A stretch of DNA of 19,287 nucleotides from Zelonia costaricensis. Its lineage: Eukaryota; Euglenozoa; Kinetoplastea; Trypanosomatida; Trypanosomatidae. A program made the position numbers and the translations under genes. Positions 8,737 through 16,369 of this stretch are shown piece after piece. Under the pieces are notes generated by a model. It saw only the letters and a list, made by a program, of their open reading frames with translations. It made no database searches and was not told the DNA's origin. The stretch spans positions 1 to 19,287 of the forward strand of contig JASAOO010003053.1 in assembly GCA_030849075.1 (NCBI GenBank). Reading direction: 5' to 3'. Within the stretch, counting starts at the first letter, position 1; every line of letters begins with the position of its first letter.

Positions 8737-9582
8737 TCATGCATTGGCAGCCGTGCCTGCCGTAGCGGTTTTGCTCGGTGCTGGAGCGGTCTTGGGCGGC
8801 GCTGCGGGACTGGCGCGAGCGGCCTGCGTTGGCTGTGCCCGTTTCTGAGCCACGGCGCTGTGGAACCACGGGTTGGGCGTGGCGGCCGACGCCGCGGACG
8901 GTGACGGCCCTGCACTGGACGAGAAGCTGTCGGGGTGCGGCGTGTGGGCGTTGTAGTCGCCGTACTCGATGAGCTCGTCGCCCTTCCACTTGTACTCGCT
9001 GTCGCCGCGCATGGCGTTCGTGTCCGGGTCGGGCGACCAAGAGAACTTGTCGGCGAAGAGGTGGTGCTTGTGGTACATGCAGTCCATCAGCGACGGCTTG
9101 CGCACCTCATCGAGCAGGACATAGCGCATACCCCACTCCTCCATCATGTTGATCGCCTCGTCCTTGCGCATGTTCTGAAAGAAGTGCATGAACGTCGGGT
9201 CGCTCAAGATGTTGGTCGAGCACAGCGAGTTGTCCCAGCCCATCGTGGTGGTGTTCCCAATCGAGTCGTACTGGGCCCCGCCCACCTTGATGGAGCGCAC
9301 GTCGACCCTGTCGTTGTACCGAGAAGGGTGCTTGAATTGAGCGCGGGTGTGGTGCGTGCCGATGATGAAGCGCGTCCCGCGGCGTACGCCGCCCTGCGCG
9401 TTGTACATCAGCGAGCGGTCATTGTAGTGTTGGAAGTAGCTGCCGAGGTAGCGCAGCTTCTTCTTGCGCTCCTTCACGATGATCATGGTCAACTCCATCC
9501 GCTGCGGCGTCATCTTGCCCAACACGCGCGGGGAGTACGGGTTCTGGAACACCACCCGCGTGGGGAGAGTGGCGCGCAGCAT
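8737..9582 (-). CDS. NDUFS4-like subunit of mitochondrial NADH:ubiquinone oxidoreductase (complex I)
   Basis: A 281-residue protein. The central region carries the NDUFS4 (18-kDa/AQDQ, ETC complex I conserved region) signature: TMGW at 113-116, then a short spacer and a Phe-rich stretch, KDEAINMMEEWGMRYVLLDE (140-159), and FADKFSW at 176-182. This matches the order MGW, then F-x-K-E-x-A in front of G-W-x-Y, then a terminal N-F-S-W in the family. NDUFS4 is an accessory subunit at the junction of the NADH-oxidising and hydrogenase modules on the matrix side. The N-terminus MLRATLPTRVVF is basic and fits matrix import. A longer N-terminal domain (about 24-100, very basic) and an Ala/Pro/Ser-rich tail (about 222-281) are additions to the roughly 175-residue mammalian form. 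The ATG follows a strong splice signal. The assignment rests on by-eye motif matching; another mitochondrial role cannot be excluded. Confidence 0.72.
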   Translation of the reverse strand: MLRATLPTRVVFQNPYSPRVLGKMTPQRMELTMIIVKERKKKLRYLGSYFQHYNDRSLMYNAQGGVRRGTRFIIGTHHTRAQFKHPSRYNDRVDVRSIKVGGAQYDSIGNTTTMGWDNSLCSTNILSDPTFMHFFQNMRKDEAINMMEEWGMRYVLLDEVRKPSLMDCMYHKHHLFADKFSWSPDPDTNAMRGDSEYKWKGDELIEYGDYNAHTPHPDSFSSSAGPSPSAASAATPNPWFHSAVAQKRAQPTQAARASPAAPPKTAPAPSKTATAGTAANA

Positions 9583-10649
9583 GGCTACTACTACAATCAG
9601 AGAAGGGAACTAAGGTGGCGAGTTGGTAACGAGAGCGCCGGTGAAGCGGAGGAGGGAGGGGGGGGGGGGCACCGACACACGGGAAGCGAAAGAGGGTGAG
9701 GGGTGCTCTCGTCAGCGTGCGTGCCGCAGGACTGCAGGGGTACACAGATACACACACACACAGACAGAGCTGTGACGTCTACAACAGCACACACAAGGTG
9801 AGGAGGGCGCGATCTGGAGGTCACCAGCGATTCGGAACGCCACCACGGCTACAAGGGCTAATAGAGCTACGGTCTAGTCCTACGAGATGAAACGAAGAAG
9901 AAGGCGCAGGCGAGCGGAGGCAGGCCAGCCGGCTCCTACGCAACCACAGCAATGAGGAGGGGGGAGCGGAGCCACGTCGCGTGGCAGGGCGTTGGCACGA
10001 CTACGAAGAAAACGCAGCGCAACACGAGGCGTTCGAGCTGCGATGTTCCGCCACAACGCAAGCAGTAAATTGCGGCAGGGTAGCGCGATACTGGTGAACG
10101 ATGGCGCACCTGCACAAGTGTGTGGGCGACTCGAAGCGTGCATGTGAGAGAGATGTGGGACATGGAGAAGGGGAGGGGGGGGGGCGACGACGTCGGTGAT
10201 ATGGAAGCGAAGCAGGTGGTGACGGTGCAGAAGGCAAACGTGTGGAGAGAGCAAGAAGCGGCCTGCAACAGCGCGGGCGCAAGTCGCAGGAGAGGTTGGC
10301 ACGCGACTCGTGCGCGATTAGGCAAGCAGTGCCAGCAAGGAGCGGGCGCATCCACCCGTCCCCGCACACCCGCACACATAAAGCAGGTGCCCGAACTCGA
10401 CTAGCAGGCGTAGATGAATCTTAAAAGGTTCGCGAGGTGCGCTCGCCTGAGCCAGGCATGGCCTGGACAAGACCAAAAAAAAAAGCACGAGACTGGCGCG
10501 GAGCCACCGGATTGGCCTCGTATGATAGGCGGGCTGGAGCGGGGATGACGGGGACCTCTTCACGTGCGCCGACGCCACCCGCCAGCGCTCTCCGTCTCTC
10601 TCCCCAGCCACCTTCGCAACCGCCCCCATCCCCCGGCAAGGAGGTCCGA
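9583..10649. other. Intergenic spacer, about 1.07 kb
   Basis: It contains the splice signal of the NDUFS4-like gene at its left end, a G-rich run at about 10166-10184, a purine-rich A-run near 10475-10485 and otherwise unremarkable GC-rich sequence. It should hold the cactin 3'UTR. Minus-strand ORFs (for example 9936-10379) translate to Pro/Ser/Cys-rich sequence without a recognisable domain. Confidence 0.7.
9610..9698 (-). promoter_or_regulatory. Candidate spliced-leader acceptor for the NDUFS4-like gene
   Basis: On the minus strand 9698 to 9640 is strongly pyrimidine-rich, with a run of twelve C (9669-9658) continuing into CCCTCCCTCCTCCGC. The first AG free of the tract appears in CACCTTAG, with AG at 9611-9610. 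The resulting 5'UTR would be about 27 nt. Further AGs lie between this site and the ATG at 9582. Confidence 0.5.
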
Positions 10650-12695
10650 CTAACGGCGGTAGTTGCTGTTGGTGAAGCGGAAGAAGAGCTTGTAGCGGCC
10701 GTACTGATCGAAGCTGATGCGCACCCCACCCCGGCGGGTGTCCCACTGCTTCTTGCGGATGCGGTACGCCACATCGGCGTACGGCGGGCCGACGCTAAAG
10801 ACGAGGAGGCAGTACTGATCGTTGGGGCCCTCTGGTGCATCCTCGATGCGGAAGATGGTGCGCATGTCACGCTTGGTGTTCGCCAGGGCGGGATAGAAGA
10901 GCGTAAACTCGTACCACATTTCGGTGCGTGGGGGCGGGTTGGTGCGGCTGTCGTAGTGGGTGCGGTTGTACTGCGTCCACGTGAAGCCCGTCTTGACCTT
11001 GCAGAACCGGTGCGGCTTCAGCAGCGGCGCGTCATCGGCCACGCCGCCGCGATGATTGCGATGGCGCGAGGAGCCGAGTGCGCTGCCGGTTGCCGAGCTC
11101 GGGCGGTTCGGGTGCGACAGGTAGTAATCCATCACCTCCCCCTTGTACACCTCCTCGTCCTCGTCGATGGTGTCGTGCTGCTGGTGGAGCAGCTTCTCAT
11201 AGTACGCGTCGTCTGGCACGTAGGCGGCTGGCAAGCCGGAGTCCGCCTGGCCAGGCACCCCCAGCGCGGCAGCCGAGAGCGCACCGGACTGCTGCTGCTG
11301 CTGCTGTTGCTGCTGGAGCTGCTCCTGCAAGTTGCGCTGCTGCACCGTGAGAGCGGGTGGGGCGACTGCGAAGGTGCGGTCAAAGCGGTGCAGCCGGTCA
11401 CGCGCCACCATGATGCCCAGACGCGCGTACACCATCTTGTAGAAGTTGGCGTTGAGGCCGCGTAGGTGCTGCGACGCCTCGGCAGAAATGCGCGGCAGCT
11501 CGCGTGACGCAGACGACGCCGCTGACGGTGTCGAGGTCGCAGGGGACGCCGCCGTGTCCGGTGCAGGGGCGCTCGGGCACCGCGAGAGTGCTAGGACGTC
11601 CGCCAGGAGCGCTGAGGCCTTGTAAAGCTGCTGGGGCGGTCGCTGCCCCGCCTCTGCATCAGCATCGCCCGCGTCGTCCCCCTCCCCCAGCACCGTCACG
11701 TCCTCCTCCCACAGCGGCTCCTGCTTCACCACGTCCCGCTTCTCCGTCTTTGCTGAGCCGAGCGCCGGCACTGCTGCACCGGCGCCACTGCTTGAGGCCG
11801 CAGGCCCCGCCAGCGCAGCCGCCGCCGTCCGCGAGCCGCCGCCGCCGCCGCGTGTCGCCGAGTACAGCAGGTTGAGCAGCTCGCGCTCATACCGCATGGG
11901 CATGGCGAAGATGTGCAGACTAGCGCTGTGCAGCGAGAGGGCATTGAGAAACGCCTGTACCCGAACCCAGAACTCGCAGCCTTGGTAGACCGCCGTAGCC
12001 AGCGCGAAGTCGTCGCGGCTGGCGTCGGGCGTCGACGAGGGCTCCACGCCTGCGCCATCGCCTTCCTCTCTCTCCTCGCCATCGTCACTACCGTCCTCAG
12101 CATCTTCGGCCTTCACCTCACGGCGCTCGTCGGCATCGACCCGGTCGCGAGTGCCGTAGTACCCGCCGCCCTCGTCGCCCTCTTCGTCGTCCTCATCGCC
12201 CCCGGCGCGGCCGCTGGTGGCGTCTGCGATCCACGCCCCGAGGGCGCCGCGGGCCTCCACAAACTCCGCCACCTCCTTCACGGTAACTTGGATGTCCTCG
12301 GCGGTGTGCTCGGCCACAAGACCCTCGCAGAGTGCCGGCAACGAGTTCCCCTCCCGGCTGTACAGCTGCGGCACGAGCACCCGTTCAATGCTCGCCGTCA
12401 CCACCTCCTGCGCCAGCCGCACAAACTGATTGGGCGCCGCTACGGAGCTGCAGTCGAGGTAGTGCGTGCAGAACCGGATCACTAGAATGTCCATCGGTTT
12501 CACGCTGCGCGCCACAGCGGCGGAGGCGGCGGCCGAGAGCGCCGTTGGTTGGCTCTCCCAGCCGCGCTGCTGCCGGTGCATGCGCACCCGGTCCATCGCC
12601 CGGGACGCCGTCTGCCGCAGCAGCGCTGCAATCGCCTCGCACGCCTCCTCCTCATCAGTGCGGCGTCGCTTGCCCGCTGGGCGATCCCAGTCCAT
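10650..12695 (-). CDS. Cactin homologue (spliceosome-associated protein with Cactin C-terminal domain)
   Basis: A 681-residue protein. The last 122 residues (560-681) carry the hallmark cactin C-terminal domain: KTGFTWTQYNRTHYD (568-582), NPPP (586-589), YEFTLFYPAL (594-604 region), VGPPYADVAYRI near 635-647, QWD near 650, and the terminal FFRFTNSNYRR. Human and fly cactin end in the same pattern (HTGFEWNKYNQTHYD, NPPPK, FYPDL, GPPYEDIAFKI, final RYRYRR). Cactin is a nuclear protein of late spliceosomal complexes in yeast, plants and animals. In trypanosomatids it would most plausibly act in trans-splicing, which is inference. The N-terminal half (about 20-280) is helical and could be the conserved mid domain, interrupted by an acidic stretch (165-215). 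Residues 285-410 are low complexity, a nine-Gln tract lies at 461-469, and a KRRR nuclear-type signal lies at 9-12. The ATG at 12695 is the first in frame. Confidence 0.93.
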   Translation of the reverse strand: MDWDRPAGKRRRTDEEEACEAIAALLRQTASRAMDRVRMHRQQRGWESQPTALSAAASAAVARSVKPMDILVIRFCTHYLDCSSVAAPNQFVRLAQEVVTASIERVLVPQLYSREGNSLPALCEGLVAEHTAEDIQVTVKEVAEFVEARGALGAWIADATSGRAGGDEDDEEGDEGGGYYGTRDRVDADERREVKAEDAEDGSDDGEEREEGDGAGVEPSSTPDASRDDFALATAVYQGCEFWVRVQAFLNALSLHSASLHIFAMPMRYERELLNLLYSATRGGGGGSRTAAAALAGPAASSSGAGAAVPALGSAKTEKRDVVKQEPLWEEDVTVLGEGDDAGDADAEAGQRPPQQLYKASALLADVLALSRCPSAPAPDTAASPATSTPSAASSASRELPRISAEASQHLRGLNANFYKMVYARLGIMVARDRLHRFDRTFAVAPPALTVQQRNLQEQLQQQQQQQQQSGALSAAALGVPGQADSGLPAAYVPDDAYYEKLLHQQHDTIDEDEEVYKGEVMDYYLSHPNRPSSATGSALGSSRHRNHRGGVADDAPLLKPHRFCKVKTGFTWTQYNRTHYDSRTNPPPRTEMWYEFTLFYPALANTKRDMRTIFRIEDAPEGPNDQYCLLVFSVGPPYADVAYRIRKKQWDTRRGGVRISFDQYGRYKLFFRFTNSNYRR

Positions 12696-14005
12696 GGCGC
12701 CAGACCCGAGCCTTCCTTCCCCACACGAGCTCCTTCCAGTGTGGGCGTGTTAACGCGCAAATATGGGAATGTATGTGTGTGTGTGTGTGACCGTGACTGT
12801 CTGCGGACCGGTGTGGTTGGACCGCTGTCGCCTTGCTGCTCTCCTGACAGACTTCAACCTGATTACGCGCCGCACTGCACTGAACCCTCACTGAAACCAC
12901 ATGTATGCGGGTGCAAGTGTGTGTGTATGTGTGTTTGTGCGTGGCATGTCGTTGCAAAGGCATGAGCGTGGAGACGAACACGTAGGACATTGACAGAAGA
13001 GAACGAGCAACAACCAGTGGAGCAAAGTGCACCACTTCTAGCCAGCACGCGCCCACCGAGCACCATCCGGGACACGCGCACACACACCGTGCTGATACCG
13101 GCAAACGCACATTTCCAGACTCGCCACCGCCAACTTGGGGCCACCAGCTAGCCAGCCTGTACGCGGGCCCCCACAACCGACTACCTCCCCGCCGTCCCTG
13201 CGCCTACACAGGAGTCACAGGGAATGAGAGATCACCTGGTCCTACACGACGCGCCCCTCATCTATATCCGGCCCGTGTGGACAAACAGAGGCACCGCTGT
13301 CAGGCGCAGGTGCCCCGCGCGCCTGACACCGGCACGCGGCCGCACGAGGGGTGGGGGGACGCACGCCGCGCAGGCACATTCGCATTTGTTCTGGTTTTCT
13401 CAACGCGCACTTGCACAGGTGCACCCGATCTACGGAGAGGGGGACGGGGGCACGCAGAGCACGCCGCCACAGAGGGCGGCAGACACGCGTCTGCACACGC
13501 ACGCACGCACGGCGTGCACCGCGCACGCTTCTACCAGGAGCAGTGCACGGCGCGCCACCGACACGCGCGGCGGCTTACGACCACACGAGAGAGAATGAGA
13601 AGGGGAGCTGGCACACCGCATGCATGATGCAACGGGGGCGCGCACGAGCTGCGCCACAGCACCGGGCTGCGCGCGCGTGCGCTCGGCGGGGCCAGACCGC
13701 AGGACGACAATAAAGGGGGAGGGGGAGGCGGATCACGAAGAAGCAAGAAAGACGAGAAATAACGTTCACTGTTGTTTTGCCATTGGATCGCGAAGGCACG
13801 CGCCATGCAATGCGCCACGTCCACCGCAGAGGGCGGGCGGGCAGGGGCGGGGGCGGGACAGGTTAGGACACGAGCCAGCAAAAAAGGAGGGAGGGGAGGG
13901 AGGGAGCACAATATAGGGAGGAGGAAGAGGGGAGCGGCGCGCGCTGCGGCGGGCACAGACTTGCGCACACGCAGCACAGCCGCACGCGCTCCCGGGGCGG
14001 GCCGC
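12696..14005. other. Intergenic spacer, 1.3 kb
   Basis: It lies between the LRR gene's stop and the cactin start. Visible: GT tracts at about 12772-12789 and 12918-12941, a pyrimidine-rich minus-strand tract at 12991-13013 that could serve cactin trans-splicing, CA/CG-rich stretches around 13480-13520, and G/A-rich tracts at 13708-13730 and 13870-13935 (pyrimidine-rich in the transcript). No ORF here has a recognisable domain; those on the plus strand are Arg/Thr/Ala low complexity. Confidence 0.7.
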
Positions 14006-15565
14006 CTACCAGCACATGTAGCTCGCGCTGCCGCACCGGTTCGACCACAGGCACGTCGCAGCCGTCACGCCCGCGTTCGCGCCCGACGCCGCGGCCTGCA
14101 GCACCGCGTTGTCGGACCACGCAGCCGGCACGCACCCGCAGAACGCGTTCCCGCTCAGGTCCGCAGACTCAAGCGCCGGCAGCGCCGCCCACGACGACGC
14201 AAGCGCGCCGCGCATCGACGTCTGCGACAGGTTCACCACGCGCAGCGAAGCCATGTCCGCGCCCCAGTTCGGCAGCCCGCCGCACGCCTTCGTGCTGCTC
14301 ACGTCCAGCGTCTCCAGGCTCGTCATCCCGTTCCACGCGCTCGGCACGTACCCGTGCACCGACGTCTGGCTCATCTTCAGCGACCGCAGGCCCGACAGCG
14401 CAGCCCAGCTGTCCACGAACGTGCCCGCAAGCCCGGCGTTGTTCGACAGGTCCAGCGACACCACGCGCACCGCAGCGCCGTCAACGCCGCGCAGCGCCGA
14501 GAGCGTGCCCACAAGCCCGCGCCCGCTCAGGTCCACCGTCACGTCGCCGTTCCCAGCGCACGACACGCCGCTCCACGCGCAGTAGTCGCTGCCCGTCCAC
14601 GCGCCCAGCTGCGACGGGAAGTCCGCAGCCATGCCGGACAGGAAGGCAAGCGTGGCCGCCTGCCCGTCCGCGGGCGCCGCGGTCGGCGTCGCAGTGGTCG
14701 GTGCAGCGGTCGGCGTCGCAGTGGTCGGTGCAGCGGTCGGCGTCGCAGTGGTCGGTGCAGCGGTCGGCGTCGCAGTGGTCGGTGCAGCGGTCGGCGTCGC
14801 CGGCGTCGTGTTCGGCGTCTTCGGGCACGTCTTGCGGTTCGAGCAGCGGTTGCGCGAGCACGTCGCCGCGTCCGCAGCCGCCAGGCCCGCAACGCTCTGT
14901 GCCAGCACCGCATTCCCGCTCCACGTCGACGGCACGCAGCCGCAGAACGCGTTGCCCGCGAGGCTCGCCGACTGCAGCGCCGGCAGCTGCGACCACTCCC
15001 TGCGCAGCGACCCCTGGAAGTTGTTGTACGACAGATCCACCACGCGCAGCTTCGCCATGTTGCGCCACTGCGGCAGGTCGCGGCACGCAGCCGTGTGGTG
15101 GATGTACACCTCCTCCAGGCTTGCCATGCTGCGCCAGTCGTTCGGGATCTCGCCGCGCAGCGACGTGTAGCTCAGGTTCATCACGCGCAGGTTCGCCAGC
15201 CGCTTCCAGTCGCTCTCGAAGCCGTCGTCGATGCCGGGGTTGCTCGACAGGTCGATCGACACCACGCGCGACAGCGCGCCGTCCTCGTCGTCCACCTCCG
15301 GCATCTCACCCACAAGCCCGCGGTCGCGCAGGTTCACGTGCACGTCGCCGTTCGCATCGCACGTCACGCCGCTCCACGCGCAGTAGTCCGTGCCCGTCCA
15401 CAGCCGACGCAGCACGCTCTTGTACTCGTCCGAGAACTCGCGCAGGAAGTTCAGCGTCGCCTGCTCCGCCGTCAGCGGGACGCGGCGGCGGGCATGCGCA
15501 CCGCCGACGAGCAGCAGCGCGGCCACGAACACGAGCACGATCAGACGCAAGGGGGCCGGCAGCAT
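14006..15565 (-). CDS. Secreted protein with two PSA-type leucine-rich-repeat modules joined by a Pro/Thr/Ala linker
   Basis: A 519-residue protein. A signal peptide is clear: MLPAPLRL followed by a hydrophobic core (9-22) and GGAHA before RRR. Two homologous modules follow. Each has an N-terminal cap (TGTDYCAWSGVTC at 58-69; TGSDYCAWSGVSC at 324-336), about five 24-residue repeats of LRVVxLSxTSxxGxxPxxW type (about 98-220 and 365-490) and a closing cap with NAFCGCVP (205-212; 473-480) and paired cysteines. They are joined by a Thr/Pro/Ala linker (about 251-299) with an exact 9-residue repeat. This is the architecture of Leishmania promastigote surface antigen (PSA/GP46-type) proteins, which sit on the promastigote surface or are secreted. 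The C-terminus ends RCGSASYMCW directly after the second module, with no hydrophobic GPI-attachment signal, so a soluble secreted form is inferred. The ATG at 15565 is chosen because the signal peptide begins there. Confidence 0.9.
   Translation of the reverse strand: MLPAPLRLIVLVFVAALLLVGGAHARRRVPLTAEQATLNFLREFSDEYKSVLRRLWTGTDYCAWSGVTCDANGDVHVNLRDRGLVGEMPEVDDEDGALSRVVSIDLSSNPGIDDGFESDWKRLANLRVMNLSYTSLRGEIPNDWRSMASLEEVYIHHTAACRDLPQWRNMAKLRVVDLSYNNFQGSLRREWSQLPALQSASLAGNAFCGCVPSTWSGNAVLAQSVAGLAAADAATCSRNRCSNRKTCPKTPNTTPATPTAAPTTATPTAAPTTATPTAAPTTATPTAAPTTATPTAAPADGQAATLAFLSGMAADFPSQLGAWTGSDYCAWSGVSCAGNGDVTVDLSGRGLVGTLSALRGVDGAAVRVVSLDLSNNAGLAGTFVDSWAALSGLRSLKMSQTSVHGYVPSAWNGMTSLETLDVSSTKACGGLPNWGADMASLRVVNLSQTSMRGALASSWAALPALESADLSGNAFCGCVPAAWSDNAVLQAAASGANAGVTAATCLWSNRCGSASYMCW
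14681..14800. repeat. In-frame 27-bp tandem repeat inside the LRR gene
   Basis: Four exact 27-bp units start at 14681, 14708, 14735 and 14762; a fifth begins at 14789 and diverges after about 12 bases. Each encodes nine residues in the minus frame (TAAPTTATP in cyclic order), forming the linker between the two LRR modules. The linker is Thr-rich and a likely O-glycosylation or phosphoglycosylation region. Perfect identity indicates recent expansion or homogenisation. Confidence 0.95.
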
Positions 15566-16369
15566 TCTGTCCAGTGGGGTTGTGGATGGGGTGGGGATGG
15601 GGAGTGGGGAGGGAGCGGGGCGGGGGTGAGGATGGGGAAGGGTGCAGACTTTGGATGGCTTAGGAGTGCAGAGGCAACTGTGGCGGCCGCGCGGGAAGGG
15701 AGGGCGAGGGGGGCAGTGGAGGGGGGCAGTGGAGGGGGGAGGGCGGGGAGGAGTGGGGCGCGCGGTGCAGGCAGTGGCAGCGCGGGGGAGGGGGACAGGG
15801 GGCGGGTGCACGGGAAATGGCGGTTTTCGCGTATTCGTTGTTGGACAGCAGTTCCTTAGCCGAATCGTGGTGAGCGTGTACTTAGAGAAGAGGAAGTAAG
15901 CGGTCGGGGCTCAGCCACGGTGCAACTGGAGACGCCGAAGTTTGGGGGACGAGAGGTGCGGCTCGCTGCCAGATGCGCGGACGCTGTGCGACAGATCTGC
16001 GCTGACCGGTGTGCCTTGGAGTGGCATTGGTGCTTTCGCTGGTTCTGCGACGTGGCTGGAAGGGACGTGTAGTCTGCGGCGAGCAGTGCCGGCTCATGGG
16101 GGAGCACACACACAGGAGTCCCCAAACCGTCGCCAGAGAACCACGAAAAGAGGATAGAGAGTAGTGATGCTGCGCGCGCGGGGTGGGGCGCCTTGACGGC
16201 CGCTCGGAGCCGTGCGACGTAGAGGAGCGCAGCGCCGGTGCTGTGTCGTGGCGGGGATGGAGCGCGCGACGGGAGGGGAAGTGAGGGACAGCGGCACTGC
16301 GCGTTGTCACTTCGCAGAGTGAAAGACGAAGACGGAGGTGGCAGGCTGAGCCGAGGGAGGCGGGGCTGC
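15566..16369. other. Intergenic spacer, 0.8 kb
   Basis: It lies between the right-edge gene's stop and the LRR start. Its left third is a strongly G/A-rich plus strand (the splicing region of the LRR gene, with a short direct repeat GGGGGGCAGTGGA near 15707-15735). The remainder is mixed GC-rich sequence, presumably the 3'UTR of the upstream gene. I see no supported gene; the minus ORFs crossing it are Ser/Pro/Arg low complexity. Confidence 0.65.
15678..15790 (-). promoter_or_regulatory. Candidate polypyrimidine-AG trans-splicing region for the LRR gene
   Basis: On the minus strand 15790 to 15690 is almost continuous C/T (plus-strand repeats of GGGGGGCAGTGGA), and the next clear AG is in CCACAG at 15679-15678. 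This gives a 5'UTR of about 113 nt. A second pyrimidine tract (minus strand of 15573-15640) leads to an AG only one base before the ATG, which would be too close for normal use. Confidence 0.35.

Noticed and set aside
8036..9040. Minus-strand 334-codon open frame overlapping the NDUFS4-like gene
   Set aside because: Its right part is an alternate-frame shadow of the NDUFS4-like gene and its left part is spacer. There is no coherent domain.
10437..11465. Plus-strand 342-codon open frame opposite cactin
   Set aside because: It is antisense to the certain cactin C-terminal domain, and its Leu run is the complement of the poly-Gln tract.
15707..15735. Short direct repeat GGGGGGCAGTGGA as a possible mobile-element or regulatory repeat
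   Set aside because: It has only two copies inside a purine-rich tract and is better explained as slippage within the polypyrimidine region of the LRR gene.
13772..15859. Plus-strand 695-codon open frame opposite the LRR gene
   Set aside because: It is antisense to the LRR gene, is extremely Arg/His/Ala-rich and repeats with the 27-bp units. High GC with strong third-position bias keeps the opposite frames open. It has no domain.
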